From NCBI GenBank assembly GCA_023055355.1, contig JALJCS010000001.1:21725881-21789880 (forward strand): a stretch of 64,000 bases of DNA, read 5' to 3'. Every line of letters begins with the position of its first letter. The first letter of the stretch is position 1. Both the position numbers and the translations under genes were made by a program. A model generated the notes under the pieces. That model did not search any database. It was not told the DNA's origin and was given only the letters and a program-made list of their open reading frames with translations. Source of the stretch: Agelaius tricolor. Taxonomy: Eukaryota > Chordata > Aves > Passeriformes > Icteridae. Of the stretch, positions 47,330 to 62,300 are shown one piece after another.

Positions 47330-50300
47330 AGAGGTCTGCTGGGCACATGAGGCAGTGTGCAAGCTGCTATAGGAATCAGAATCTTCTCTTCTAATGGGAA
47401 TTGCTCTTCTTGCCTCCTTGTGTTGCTGACAAGTGTTTTCAGTGCGTTGATATTTTCATGCAAGCTCTGACATTTTGCTAGCTGTAGGATCAGGCTCTCT
47501 GTCCAAGCCAACCCTAAATGCTGTTGGTTGCAGTTTTAGGATCAGCACTCGGAGGTTTCTGAGGAAATCTGTCACCTGGTGCTACCAGCCCAACAGCTGC
47601 AGGAAACTTCAAAGCTCTAGCTGACACACTGGAGAAATAGTTTTGATTTACAGAAACTCTCCTGTAAGTGCTTATCAGAGAATTTAGATGTTGTGAACTC
47701 CCTTAGATACACTATCTCCAGTAGTGATGGCTTGCTTTGAAAAGCCTGTTTGCTTGGCCCTCTGGAACAATAGTGGCAGCTATCTTGAAAGGAGGATTTG
47801 GACAATTCTGAGATACCATCTGGACCAACTTGGGGATCAAAACAATTCTCTTTTAGAGGAACACTGAAAGGAATTCCAAAATTTGAAGGCTGCCACATCT
47901 TGCTAACCAGATCCTCTATGAGTGCTGAATACATCACGCCTGCTAGTAAGGGAAAAACAGTGAGGTGTATGACTTGGTACTGTTTCAAAATATGCTAAAT
48001 TAACATGCCAGGTCTACTTTAAATAGGTAGCACCATCGAATTTATATTTCTTTACAGAAATTAAAGAATGATGATGCCTGCATTGTAATGGCTGAAGAAT
48101 TGAGAAGTAGAGCACTATAGCACTATCAGAAAAAACCCATTTTCAGAGAATCTTGAAAATTTCATTCCCGTGATTACTTTCTTTACAGACACACTTGCAA
48201 CTGATCTCATGGTTGTTTCAAGATTCAGAGTGGTTATGGCATTGCATATCTCTCCTAATGATATTAGTCCTAACCAAGATAACTAATGATATTAATCTTC
48301 TGATGCAAGTTCCCACTACTGTGATCATTTGTGCACAGTGCTTTGGAGGCAGGGGAGAAAAAATGTCAGCAGCTAGACATTACTTGGGGAACATGCAAGT
48401 TAAACACCTGACATCTGGTGAGTCACCTTCCAAGTGTGTGTGATTGAATGATGGCTAACTGATTGCCACAGGTAACTAAGACCAAGTGTGTCTGAAATGT
48501 GGAACATTTTATTTTTGAAGGTAGTAAGTGCACTGTAAACACCCATAGTTTACAGACCTTAGTACAATATAACTGTCTTCAACCCACTCCCCAGTTGTCC
48601 TCAGGAGCAGTTTTGTGCATTGTTTGTTGTTGTCAAGCAATTATTTCTAAGGTTTTTAAATGCCCTTTGTAGACATTGTTGTTAATTGTTTTCTAAGGCT
48701 CGAGGGGAATTGCTACACCTGGTTGTTTTCTGGTTGATTCTTTTCTAATGAAGTGACCTGCCCATTTAGAAGTTTCTGTGCTATCTTGAGGTAAAACTGT
48801 GTCTGGGGGCAAAATGCAAATGCTGAACCAACATTTTTTATGATCCACATGTTCAGCATGACAAAGAGAGATTGAGTCTTCCGGTGCAGACAGGTAGAAA
48901 ACATGGTGAGATATGTTCTGTAAAATACAGGAGTTGGGAGCACACAGGGTAAGGACCGAAGAAGCTTTGACCATCTGATGCAATAGCTAAAGGCACAGAT
49001 TGTTGTTCATCATGAAGATTCATTTAGCTCTGTTGGGTTCTCAGGGAGAGCAGAATATCATCTAGTAAGCCTCAAATAACATTGTAAATAATGAATCATT
49101 TCAAAATGTGATTATGGTTGTAATGCTGCAGGATGCAGGTTGGGCCTGAGCACTGGCAAACAGGCTTGTTGGAGAGGCAGAGTCCCCTTCTGCAGCTGTG
49201 TGGTCACTGGCCATTAGTTGTACAAGCAGGTGTTATTGAAGTGCTTAAATATAGATTGAGGAACTTAATACTAAATAGATGTTTGAATGATTGGTGTTCA
49301 TAGTTCAATACTTGAGCCATGATTTACTGTTGCAAAAGTTGTCTGAGCAAACAGTAATGATGCTATGGCTTAAAAAAAATCTGTGAAAACACAAATAGTG
49401 AAATTTTGTGTTGGACTGACTGGCAGTAACTCATTGCTGGAATGCAAAACAGTAGTCCAAAATTAGTTGAATGTTTATAGATGGATTATTGAAATGATGA
49501 AGCTGTTTGGAATGTTGGGTTTTGAAACAACTAATCCAGGGCAGTGCCTATGTTTTGATAGTTTTGTAGATGCTTTTGTATCTTTGGAAGGAGTTATGAC
49601 CATTGTTTCTGGTATTGTACATACTTAGTGCACAAGCTTTTAGTAAATTACCATTGTTAGACTTGCATCTTGTTAAACAAACATAGATTGAAACAGATTC
49701 CGTGCTGTAAAAACAACTGCTTGCAAGCCAACTTCTTTGTGCATGTGGGTTATGTATCATTTCCCCTCAGGAATTAACAACATACCTTGAACTTCACTTT
49801 TTTAATTGATTGAAAGAGAGAGCCTTGCACAAAGAAGAGTAAAACCTCTTGGACTCTAATCTCTTAATCTCCATAAAATTCTTGAATGTTTAGCTTTGAT
49901 AATGTATGAAACAAATCTGGTGGTCTGTAACATTTCTGATGTGCATTTCTTTTTTTGCAGCAAAAAAAAAGAAATCAAAGCAGACATAAAGCAGTGTATG
50001 ACAGATGGGTTAGTGTTGGCAAGAGTTAGCTCTCAAGCATGAAGAAATTCCATACCCCTAACTCTCCCTTCTAATATGCTAGTGGAAAGTCATTTTGGTA
50101 GCCTAGTGATTCCTTTGCCAATGTTAGTTTTCTTTCCAGTGGGATCACCATGCACTCTATGAACTTCTTTATTAGGCTTTTTGGTGCTAGAGAAGAGACT
50201 ACCGTGGAGTAATATCAAAGAATGGAACTTTTTGGCTCACAACTTTTTGTGCTTGGAGGCTGCTGAAAAATATGTGGAGCCTTCCTCATGCTAGGGATCA

Positions 50301-53300
50301 GGAGCTAGTTGAAGAAATATAAAATTGGATAACTGAGATGAGAAGGTGCACATAGCAGGCCCAGCTCTAGCACAGCTTTTCCAGCAAAGAAACAGCTTTA
50401 CAAAATTGCTATATGCAAGGGAGAGGAAGTTGTTTCAATCTGTTTTCTTATATACATATATTTTTTTCAAGGGGACATAGTTCTTGGGGTCCTGCAGTAT
50501 GCAAACTAGAACTTAATTCCCTTTCACCTTCCTCCAAGGGAGCAGGAGAGAACTGAGCCCTGGTTTTGGCACATACTCACAGGTGAGGTGATCTCCAAGC
50601 ATGTTGTAACTATTCTGCTTTAATTAGTTTCTTCTGGTTTTTAAGTCTCTAGGGCTGGAAGAATGTTTTTTAGTTGTTGTTGATGATGATCGGGGGTTTT
50701 TTAGTAGGTGCAGTGGTTTCATCTTTCCATCGTATCTCTTACAACTAGCATGTTGTGGTTGTCTAAATGCAGGCAAAATATACATGTTTTAGAAGTGCTT
50801 TTAGCTCTTAAAGTAGACATCTGCCCTTTGTATTGAACTACTTGGCCCTTAAGTTTTTTCCACCTTTGGGACCTTACACTAGGATTAAAAAAAAAAGAAA
50901 TTGCTTCAGAGGAGGATGGTCTGTCTGAAAAGTCTGCTCCAGAAATGCTTGCAGGAGCTAATCAGAATAAAAAAGAAAGAAAATGCTGGCACTACACAAT
51001 GTGTGGATTAGATTGGCAGGAAACTGGACCATAGTTAACTTCACCCATGTGTACTGAAAGCACACTGAACCCCACACCCACGTTGTTGGTCTTAGTCTTT
51101 AAAGTTTTGTTGGCAAAGCGCTTCCTTTTATGAGTGGGAAAACAAGTCATACCCACAGCAGACGCAGTTATGCTGACAAAAAGCTCAGTGTAGTCTCTGC
51201 CAGTTGAATGAAATCCTCTGACATTTGTATTTTATTCCATTCGAGGAAGAGCCTTGGCTACCTCTTCCCTGCCCCCTCATCCTTCTTTTTCCAGCCCAGC
51301 AGAAGCTGCTTCTCCACTAGTGGGAATTGCAGAGATAACACTGCCTGGTGCAGTCCCTTTTAAGTGTTGGTAAGCCATTAGAAGCAGCTACTGTCATCTT
51401 GGATCTTAATTTGTTTCAGTAGGTAAAGTGAAAAATGCTATCAGAGAAGAGAGAGATCACTTGAGGCAGAAATTGCATGAGAAAAAGTACTGTCAGGAGT
51501 GCCAAAGCCTCTGATGAGGTTCCTTGGGACTTGTGAACCTTAGTGCACCATCTTCACTTTCTCAGTGGCTTGGTTTTGCCTGGAGGCAGCAGTAAATCAT
51601 CAGTATCCTGGTGTGACAGGAAAAGATCTTGGGGATCTAGGTCTCCCAAGGCTGTCAACTGATTGATGCAAACTATCACCAAATGGAAGCTGCAGTTTTG
51701 GAATGATTGTTTAATTGTTTGTTTGTTTTCTTTTTCTGAGAAGGAAAAGTTGCATGGTTTTTTTGCACACCACCAGCTGCTCATAGCAGATAAGAAATTG
51801 CAACAGTCAAAGCTTTAGATTTATTGCTGTGGCCAATTTCCTGTTATTTTTAATAGGATACGGCCCCTCCACTTCTAGACTCATGAGCTGTATCAAAGGG
51901 CCTGTATCATGTTTCAAACCACTCAGTCAGGTCCTGAGCACACCAACAGGCTTCTGGCTTCCCATGCAGTGTCATATCTGCTTGGGGTATTTTTTGTCTG
52001 TGTGTGCATCCACGGACAAGTTTCAACTCCCTGCTATAGGGATTTTTAGGAACTTTTGCTTAGTTTGTTTTCAAGTCATATTGTTTGAAAAGAAGAATTT
52101 GTGTTGAGGTTTGCCAGCACAGGGAGTGGGAAGCAAGGACTACCTGGTTGTCAGGGCAGCCCTGGCTCAGCATGGGTCACTGCTTAGGTCGGAAATTAGG
52201 GAATTCCTGGCTGGCTGCTGGGAGAGAGATTCAGTGCCTGAGTGGCTGGAGCAGGGGGAGGAAGTCTGGCTGGTAAACTTTCAGCAGATAAAATTTGGGG
52301 TAAAAAACAAGGTTTTAAAAGAGGGAAATACGTTGTGTATCACTGTTCTCTCTTGATTAATTTTATTTGGATTATTTTGGCTATTTTAATTCAAAAACAT
52401 TTTGAACATTGTAAGTAGTCTAAATATCCCAGTGTTCTCATGTGCGATAAAAATAAGGAAACAGAAAATTGCGTCAGGCACTAACAAAGAACCGCAGAGG
52501 GAGTTAAAGGAGGGAATGAATTGGTCTGTATTTTAAAAGAACTTAGTAGGACTTTGAGAAGGGGGTGCTAGTGCCCTGCATGGGATCCAGAATAACTTGC
52601 TGGATTTATGCAATGCAATGGTAATTTGGCAAGCTAAATTTGTAACTGTAATTGTTCAGTGGCTATTTCTAGACATTATAGTAAATTTCAAAACTGCCCT
52701 TTAAAAAATGTGCTGTTACTTTTTTTTTCTGGCCTTTTGTTTTTTTGGTGGCCTTGGGTGGTTACTTTGTCCTTAGACCATCTACGTAAAGTTTAGTATT
52801 AATGAACAATGAGGCTAATTTTAGTTCTGTATATTTTAATGTTTGTTTTCTTAACCAAGATAATTGAATTGCAAATTGGATTAAACAGGAGGTGCATTTC
52901 TGGACAATATTTTATTGAATTTATTGCCAGGGAGATGTATTTCTTAGGATTAAGCATTTATAATGTCTCAGTTTGAACAATGAATTTTTTGGTTTTGGCT
53001 TTAGAAAGTCACAAGCCCTGTCATACTTTTGACATCATCTTAATTCAGTTATTTTTTCTTTCTCTGTCCTTCTGGAAAATATAGTTTTGCCTTTCGTTAA
53101 TGATATAGTTAACAAACAAAACCAAGCATTTAGGATCATCCCAAGATTGCAAATTTGATTTCTGATTGGTACAATCATGTGGGGACTTTCTACTAGCTAG
53201 AGCTGGGGAAAGAAAACAAATGTAATTTTTAAGCTCAGCTGACCTGGGCAGTTTAAATAGGATTCAGTGTGCCTTGAGGACTGGTAAACTTCTGTCCACT

Positions 53301-56300
53301 CATTTTGGACAAAAGAATCAGAAATGCAAGGCAGGCTTCCATTCTGAAGGTGAGATAGCAGTACTTGTTTTCATGGATCTTAATCAACAGTATATTTAAA
53401 GAATGAAAGCATTTTATAAATTGCATGAAGGTATATCTGCATTACAGTGCTTGTTCATAATTGAAACTAGCTAGCTAACTCAGTTGCTAATGATACAGTT
53501 TGTAATTCTGAGGAATAATTTTTTCTGGTACTGGAAACAAGTGAGTTTTACCTTGGAGACTGCTGCTACCTTTAGCAGCCACCTAAGGTAAGTACAAGGA
53601 CTTTGCCATATCTTGGTTTTAGCAGGAATTTTCCAGCACTGGCACTCCATTTCTAAGGAGTCTGGCCTTTTGTTCCAGAACCCATAATATCCACAGGGTT
53701 TATCCATTTTCCCTTTTAGATGCTTGTCTTTGTTGTTTGCCTCTTCATTAGAGCACACTGGTTCTGTATGAACATAAATATTTGTCTTTATATTTCCTTA
53801 CATTTCACATACTGACTTTTACTGCTTTGTAGTAGCAAGAACGATAGTATGTGATGAATATGTGCTTGCATGCAATAAAACTATCTATCTCTCCATCTCT
53901 ATCTACTTCAGATTATAGGAAGCAAAATTGCCCAGTTGAGTTTCTGAAGAGTTCTGGCCAAATTCTGTAAGCCAAAACCACAGTGACTTTGTGGTTTATA
54001 AAGTTTATAAATGACAAGCAGACATTACAGTTGCTTTTATGGAACCATCATAATGCCGATCTCTGTTCTTGCTAACATGACACAGGGCTGGACAATGGCT
54101 GCAAGGGCTCTAAAGGTATCAACCTTCCCAAAGCTTTTCCACTGGAGAAAAATTAGTGTATCAAGCTGTCAGTAAGATGATATGGCTTTAACTGTAACCT
54201 CTCCATTTCAGATGCAGAGCCCACAAAAGCTTTGTTTTCCTCATGGGCAATTGCCCAGCCGAGTCCTTACTACGTTTTGTGCACGTCACTTATTGTCATA
54301 GCTCTTTTCCGTAAGACTTGTAATAACTGTTTCTTTCTTACCATTTTTCCAACCTGGTGCTGGAGCAGGAGAATTGTTTGTCTTTCTAAAATTAGATATC
54401 CATGGATACATATAATATTTTTCTCTGTTTAAACTTGGCAGTTCAAATTGCACATGGAAAAGAAAAGTGTGTTCCACTACAGGAAGTCTGCATGTTGTGT
54501 TCTTCATTTACAGGAGAATAAAATGTCATATGGGGTATTTCACTCTTAGATCTGTAGAAGGAGAACAATTCTTATAAAAGCACATTTATACTGATGCCTA
54601 TAGCCAGACTCTTCCTCTTGTTTCATTGTGTATTCAGGATACCACCCTGTGAAGGGAAGCTAACTATATATGGGATACAGTTAAGGCACATAATTCTTAT
54701 ACCACTTGAGAGCTTTTATGTTATTACTATCTTCTTTCTCCAGCTGAAGGAAGGTATTGAAACCTCCTCAGCTGTGTGGACCATTCAGTTTAGGTGTTCT
54801 TGCTTCAACCTCTGCCTCCTTTTCTCAAGATCACAGATAAACCTGTCTCGTTTGCAATTTCCCAAGATTCCACAGGTAGCTGTAGTAGTGGAAGAAAATT
54901 TTGTAGTACATCATTACTTTTCTTATCTATGAAAGTAGTTAATTTTGTGTTCTAGAACCCTTTAAGATGCACAAAGACTGTTCCAAGGAAAAGCAGGGTG
55001 AGAAATTGGGAGGCTATTTCATGTCTAGGGTTGCAGGCTTGATTCCAGAATGGGATAATTCATCTTTCTGACTTTTTGAAACTGCTGTAATATTTGTGTA
55101 CAGATGAGTAAAATATATTATTCTCGCATATGTGAGGTACAAGATGATAGCAATATGCAAATGTGAACTTTTTTTCATTGAATGGTGTAATTGCTCTAAT
55201 CTGTTGTCTTGAGTAATAACACACATAAAAGGATGAGCCTGATTCTTGAGAATGAGTGGTGAGTAGTTATGTTGGACCTCTCTACTGAAGGAGCTAAACA
55301 TAAATTAGGATTGAGGTGGTTTCTAGATTTCTTTTTGATCAGTAATATGAGACCCAGATTTTTGTGCATTTTTTCTTTAGAACACAAGTTAGATGAGTTA
55401 GGGTTGCTTTTTACTGGCTCTCCAAAAAAAAAAAAAAATAATGAACTTTGGTTGCAGTGGGAAAAAGTGCAATCTGAATAGGCAAAAGAGTTTAGAAGTT
55501 TCCTGAATTATGTATGTTACATGAAATTCATGCCACTCACTCTTTTACTTCTTCAGAACACTTTTAAAACTTACAAAAATTGGCCAACAGCTGGAAAGTT
55601 TTTTCCTTTTCTATCTGCGCTGGAAAAATGTTTTCTCTATGTTCTTTGCTTATCTTTGCCAGTGTTTTTTCTTTTTCTTCCTATTCTCTCTCCACTTTAT
55701 GCCAAAGTGATTTTTCCCCCACTGTGCAAATTAAATTCCCACTCTAACTTAAAACTAACAAAATAAATAGTGTCTGTTTTTTTCCTAGTGTCAGACTGAG
55801 TACTTTCATAAGTCATAGTAGTGAGGGGGTGCTATTTGACTCTTGGTTATATAGCCCAGTGACCTGAAGAAGGTTCCAGCAATATCAACTTGGTCTTTTG
55901 GCTCTACTAGTTTATTTTTTGGATTTCCATTGTGAAAACATGGTAGCAGATTTGGTGCTGTCCTTGTCACTGTCAGAAGACATTTATCTGCCTGTACATA
56001 CTTCCTACTGCCAAGTAAAATGTTTGGTTTACTGGAGAGTTTAGAGATAGAAACAAAGGATTTTGAAATTTGTCCATCATGAGTAGCAGGTTAGCTTTTC
56101 TTCAAAACTACACTTCCTTTTGCTTACTCTTTCTTGATATAATGCTTATGCTTGGATATTTTTCAGTATTCATTTTCTAATTGAATTCTAGGCTTTGTGA
56201 TTCTAATAGGTTCATATTATTTTTGGCATGAACTGTAATATTAAGGGTCAGCTATTTTTTACTTTGACAAGTTTATATATCAAAGCTTAGGAAAAAGACT

Positions 56301-59300
56301 GAAAAAATCTAGTGACTTCCTTTGGGGTATGTAATCAATGGTTGCCAATGAAAACTGATGTGATGAAATCCCATAAGGATATGATCATATTCCATCAAAT
56401 CTTCTTGGCTTGTGACCAAAGAGAAACATGAAGGCGTACGAGTATTAATTAAAAACAGTTAATGCTTCTTGTTTCCAGAAACTTTATAAAAATAGCCAGG
56501 TATAATAACAATAAATTCATTTTTCTTATGAGGATATCCGGAATTTGACATGCCAGTATATGACTTTGAATTCTGGCCCTACTGGAAAATGGAGGTTGTT
56601 TTGAAGACAGAACTTCACAAGGATTCTCCTATTTATGCTATGGGAATGCCTGTGTTATATTTAGGCACTGAAAATGCTTCTGGACTGAGTGTCCTGTATT
56701 CTGCAGTGGGGGAGTAGCTGGGGAAGATATGAGCTGTTCTGTCTTTCAGAAGGATTTTTAAAGCTCTTTTCCAGTGATCCTGTTCCCTCTTAGAGACTCA
56801 TGGCTGAACTGTGCTGCCTCCAGTCACCCTCCCACAAGAGCAGGTTGTAAATCCTCCTTATGCTGAAGTGCAGGGCAGTGGTTTGTACTGCAACCACAGC
56901 TTTTATTTGGCTGAAAGGGAACACTTAATTTCTGTCACAATTGGGCTGGATACCTTCCAAACCAAAGCAAGGCAACATCACCTCTTCATGATGTCTATCT
57001 ACTGTGTGACGGGCTTGATTTCATCTTTTTTTACCTTCTTGAATAGATCCAGTATGAAGTTGGAAATGGAGAATTAAAGGTCTTGAGTCATTATAGTCTA
57101 TCACTATAGAGAAGAAAGAGCAGAGCTGGTGCTATCTCAGAATCACACTTCACAGTGATAGACAATAAATTGCAGGAATTTCTCATTCCTTACTCTGCAT
57201 GATCTTTGTAGTGGCTTTATCTGTCATCTGTCTTCATCCCTGGCATCCATTCTGTAAATAATTACCCTGTCACCCTTTGGTCCTTAGTAACTCTTTCTAA
57301 AGTACAGCTAACCATTTTTAAAAAAGGCAGGCCAGTTAATTCTTGGCAAGTTTGTCCCATAACTTTGAATCTGCAAATGGGAACGCTGAACTTTAGCAGC
57401 AATAAATAAATAGCTTGGGTGGAATTGCAGAACTGTGGCTGCTTGGTGGGGAGCATTTCCCTTTCCCTGCCCACTGACACTGGTGTCTTATGTGCAGTAA
57501 ATGTTGCTGTGAGACAGCATCAGGCATGGTTTGGTCTGCTCCATTTTTTTTCATCACAAACAGCAACTTGCTCTTCTGTGATTATAGGAATTTGTGTTAG
57601 CACAGGCTTATCTTTATGGTAAATTGTTGAACGAAATGCACACTGGTGTTGCATCTTTGCTGTTTCATTTCTGTTCAGCCTGTTGCCACTCTGCACTGGT
57701 TTTAGAAAGGCTGAAGTTGGAGACTTGGCTGTGTTGGTACAGGGTGTTTGATTGTCCAGGAGTTGGGGTCACACTTAACAGCACTTCAGGGAGCTTGAGT
57801 GTCTTCACTACTGCCAAGGATAGATTTTACTTACTTTTGGTAAAGGCAATCACTACATCCACACATCCATTGCACAACAAAACTAGGAATGAAGACATTT
57901 AATTTCTTTTTTCTTCAAAGTGGATGGGAATGTAAGGTTTCTTGCTATCCCTCTTGGAGTTTGTGGGCTTGCTGTGCTAATAATTTAGCTCCTTTAAGAC
58001 ATGAGTGCAATCTGTAGTCCATGTCCACATTAAGCCACAGAGGAATGTGAATATCAGGCCTCAAGTTGGAGAGATGAAATGCTTCCAACTTGCTAACCAG
58101 AGACAGAATTACAGGGAGGGCTGTACCATATGGGCTTTCTCCACTTTTAATTTTTGTTCCTTGTTTCTTCTCTTGCTTCTCTCTGTGTTGCAGTTAAACT
58201 GAGTGTAAGTCTTAGGGATATCTCGTCCCCTTAGGCTTCTGCAAGTCCAGTTATATGATAACGACTAAGATAACCTGATGCATACAGAGAGGCTGTTTAA
58301 TTATTATTTATTTTACTCCACCTTCTTCTCTTTTGCTGTTTAGGTTTTGTACGTAGAAGAAAATAAGCGTACATAACCTATATATAGTATTTTTCTTTGC
58401 CTGCAGAACTTCAGTGGCCACTGCAGTGGATCCAGTGGATCAAAGGCCTATTTGTGCCACTGATATAAACATACAATAAATACACCTACCTGTGGTTGTA
58501 TAGAAGGTGTTTTGATTTTGTGCAAGATGGGCTTAGATCCAGGCTATTTTAATAAATTGTGCAATTTAAATTTAGAGTAACCTTGCTGCTTTTCATTTGA
58601 GAACTACAAGTCAGACTAACTCTTGTGTTTCAAAGCTGAGTTGCATGTAAAGAACAGCAAAACAAGAAAATGTTAGTGTTCTGTTTTGATGGTTTTTGTC
58701 TCTCTCCATTTTAATATATGAAGTCTTCATTTTAATATACAAAGTCTACTACAGGAGCTACAGAGGGTCACAAGCTTGCAAGTAAATGTTGACCTTTATT
58801 GCTCCAATTTTATGCTAAAACTTTAACATAAAAATGGATTAATCTGAGCAAGAAATAGAGATTGTTTATTTTAAGGAAGAATTTCTTTTCGGCTCGTGAC
58901 AAAGTCAAATTTTCTGCAAAGCAGTTTTTTACTCTGAAGCGTTACAACGTAACTACTTTCTCTAACAGGGGAGATAAAAAGAATCAGGCTATAATCTCAT
59001 TAAAAGCTGATAACGTCAGATATGATTCCAGATAAAGCTATCACCATATGTTAAAGGGTGAATATTTTGTGCAGACTTATGGTGAAAGGTTGTAAAGTAG
59101 TTATCAAAGTACTGTTTGGAAAGGTGAACAAAGAATGGCATGCCACGGTTTTTAGAATTGATTACAGTGGGTTTATGTATAAAGCTACAGCATGTATTTT
59201 GCACTCCAGAGCTATTAGTTTTACTAGCCTTCACTGCAAAGCTCTTCTCTTGAATAGAATTAATGACAAATAATATGTTAGAGGAAATAAGCAGCCAGTC

Positions 59301-62300
59301 TCAACCAATCTCTTATAGCACTGCTGCAACTAAAAAAGGATAATTTTAGTTTTGAATAATGAAAGAATATGGGGTTCCAGTTGGTGCAATTTCTTCTTCT
59401 ATCAATGTAGCTAGCAACATCTTTTGGAATACTGTGGAAATAAACTCCTGATTTTTCTCTCAAGCTCATTTGAAACCTTTTGAAAACATACTGCTGAAGG
59501 ATTAATGTTGATGACTGAAGTGGTGTTTGAGGTATAAGTTAAAAGTTTAAGATATCTGTTTAAAAGTATTAGAAAATAAAAAGACATTTGTTGTTCATAA
59601 TATCTCAGTCACTATGTGCTATCCAGCACTGTGATTCCCAGGTAATTGTTTTCAAATACGGTTTATCAATATGATCTGCCACAGAGATGAAGGAAGAATG
59701 CAGGGGGCTGCTCACAGAGAGGGGTTCTTTTGTAGCCTTGTAATTCTGAGACACCGGTCAAAGAAGTCAGTCACTTCAAAGAAGGTTCCCCCCTAGCCTC
59801 CCCCTTTTTAGCCATAAATCTTACTTCTAAGTATTTTGACTGTTTCAGTCTACTGTTTAAGCCCACACAGTGGGCACTGGAAAATAATCCTTTAATACAG
59901 AAAGAAAAGTACCATTAGCTCATTTCCGGCAGCTATTCTGTATTTCAGATGAGGTGTTTTGCTGTCGAAACAAATGCAGTTATTCACTCTGGCTGTGTGA
60001 TTTACATCAGGGCCTATATTCAGTTAAGATAACAGATTTGCTTTCTTCGTGCATGTGCCCACAATATAATCCTCCTTTGATGCAACTTGAAGGAATTTTT
60101 TCAGCATTTTGTAGCATTGATGTTTTAATGCATTAAGTAGTGGAGAGGCTTTTTTCCGTGCGAGTTCAAAAGTTCATGTTATGATCTTGTGTGAAGTATC
60201 TACTCGTGTAACTCAATGTGCCTGGTTGTGGTTTGGGATTGACAGTGTGCATGCTTTTTTAACTTTATTTTTCTTCTCTCTCTCCCCCTCTTCTCTTTTT
60301 TCTTCACCCTATCATGCTTGGTTCTCATTGCTTACCTGCAGCCACTTTTCCTGCATTGCATTAGCTCTGTTCATTGCCCAATATGTAAATGGGATTAATT
60401 GAGCCTCTCCAGGAGAGTAGACCATTGTTCCAAACTTCAAGAAACTGAATAAAGTTTTATTCTTACTGCAAGTCCTCAGGCATGGGTCTTGCTTCACTTG
60501 GTGCCAGTCTTCTTACTGATATCAGTGGGAGCAGCACTGGATGTTGTTCCGGTAAGGAGAAGGTCAGGTTGGCAGTTTAGAGTGGCCACCACATTATTAA
60601 CATTTGAGATGTTGCAAATTCAGTGCTTCTTGTTGATCTTTCCCCTCTCCCCCAACTGTACATATTAAGAAAACCTTTTCTTTGCTGGTGGGCCAAGGAT
60701 GCCACGTATGTTGCAACCTCCTTATGTGAAACAAATACCTTTTTGACTTTTGCAAGAGTTGGAGGTAATGTGATACATTTTGGAAATCCATAGTTATAAC
60801 CCAGGTTTTCCCAGTTTCTGTTTATTTGAAAGACATTACTATCTTCTATATGTAGATAGATATATGTTAAAAAAATTAAGAATAGAAGGTATGCAAGAAT
60901 ATCACTAAGCGGAAATTGTAAAAATTCACTTGTATACGCCATTTCAAAAACAGAAGAAAGGCTGAAGCAGAAATACAACACCTTAATTAAATGCATGGGA
61001 CCATATTTTGCTGCAGTTACACACCTTTTCAGCAGGATCTCAGCTGAGAGCAGCCATTGTGTGAGTCCAGGTAAGCAGCTTCCAGTCTCCATCTGACACC
61101 AGAGCCATGTAATGAGCTGCAGACACATCTTTCAGTCTCATGAGCAGTGTGGCTATTTGCTTCCTAATCTCCAAGTGCTCTCTTGTAACTGCTTCATTGC
61201 AGTAACCCACTGCAGAAGTGAAACTGCAGCCACCTCTTGAGGATAGATATATTTTCATTAAAGCAGGATAGGTGATGTTTGAACTTCTGTGTCCTTATTT
61301 TTAAAAAAAGTTTTTATTGCATTATTTAAAATTATACACCAACTGGCACCAGTTTATGCGAGTGGATGTTTAACTAGTGAGAATGCTCTGGGGTATATTT
61401 TACTCCCTATCTGATACTTGGATCTGTTGGAGCTATTGATTCTGCTCTAAATGTTATCCTGTGTTTAGAGCTTCTTAGTTTTACTCATGTCTGTCTTTGT
61501 AACATGAGAGAATAATGAAACATGCTGTAAGAAGTTTTTTTGTGGTTTTTACTAAGTGTATCATTCATTGTTTTTGTAATGTTTTTGCATGCCCATCAAT
61601 CACATTTAGCAGGAAATTTACCCTCTTAAAAATCACTGTAGCTCCAGCAAGTCTGAAGGAGTTGAAAACCTTTAGAAAGCTAACTAACTATGAGGAAAAG
61701 TAAATGGCACCAATACTATGTTGCTACTGATTGTAGCCAGTAGGGGTAAAATAGGGACAAAAGGTAAAGAATCCTGTCAAATATACTCAGACATTTTTAA
61801 GTCACTTGATTATAATAGGTTTAAAATAGTTGACCCTTACAATAATGGTTAGGCTTTCCTGATATTTCATTACTATGAAGTGTTCAGTGAAAATTTAGGC
61901 TGCAGGAGCTTGTGCCTTTCCTGAAGGCTGGCACTTAGAGACCAGTTATTGTATGAGGTCTAAAAGAAAGATGTGCCAGAATACCAGAAAGCTGGTCTTG
62001 ATCTTGCTTCTCCTCTTCTGAATGGCTTGTCCCATGCAGAAAACATAACACATAGAGATGTTGCAATATTAACTCCTCTTATAGACATTAATTACAGAAT
62101 GCTCTATTTTGGAATGGGGGAACAAAAAACTTAGTGCAATTTGAATCAACTGGTTATTTGAGATAAAGAAATTTTGATTCCAACATAGATTTCCAATACA
62201 GGAATAATGGGGATGTTTTCTGGGGAGTTCCTCTGCTTGCTGAGACCAGGAGCCTTCCTTGGGCTGTGATTTCATAAACTGCTCTGCAGACCTGACCAAC

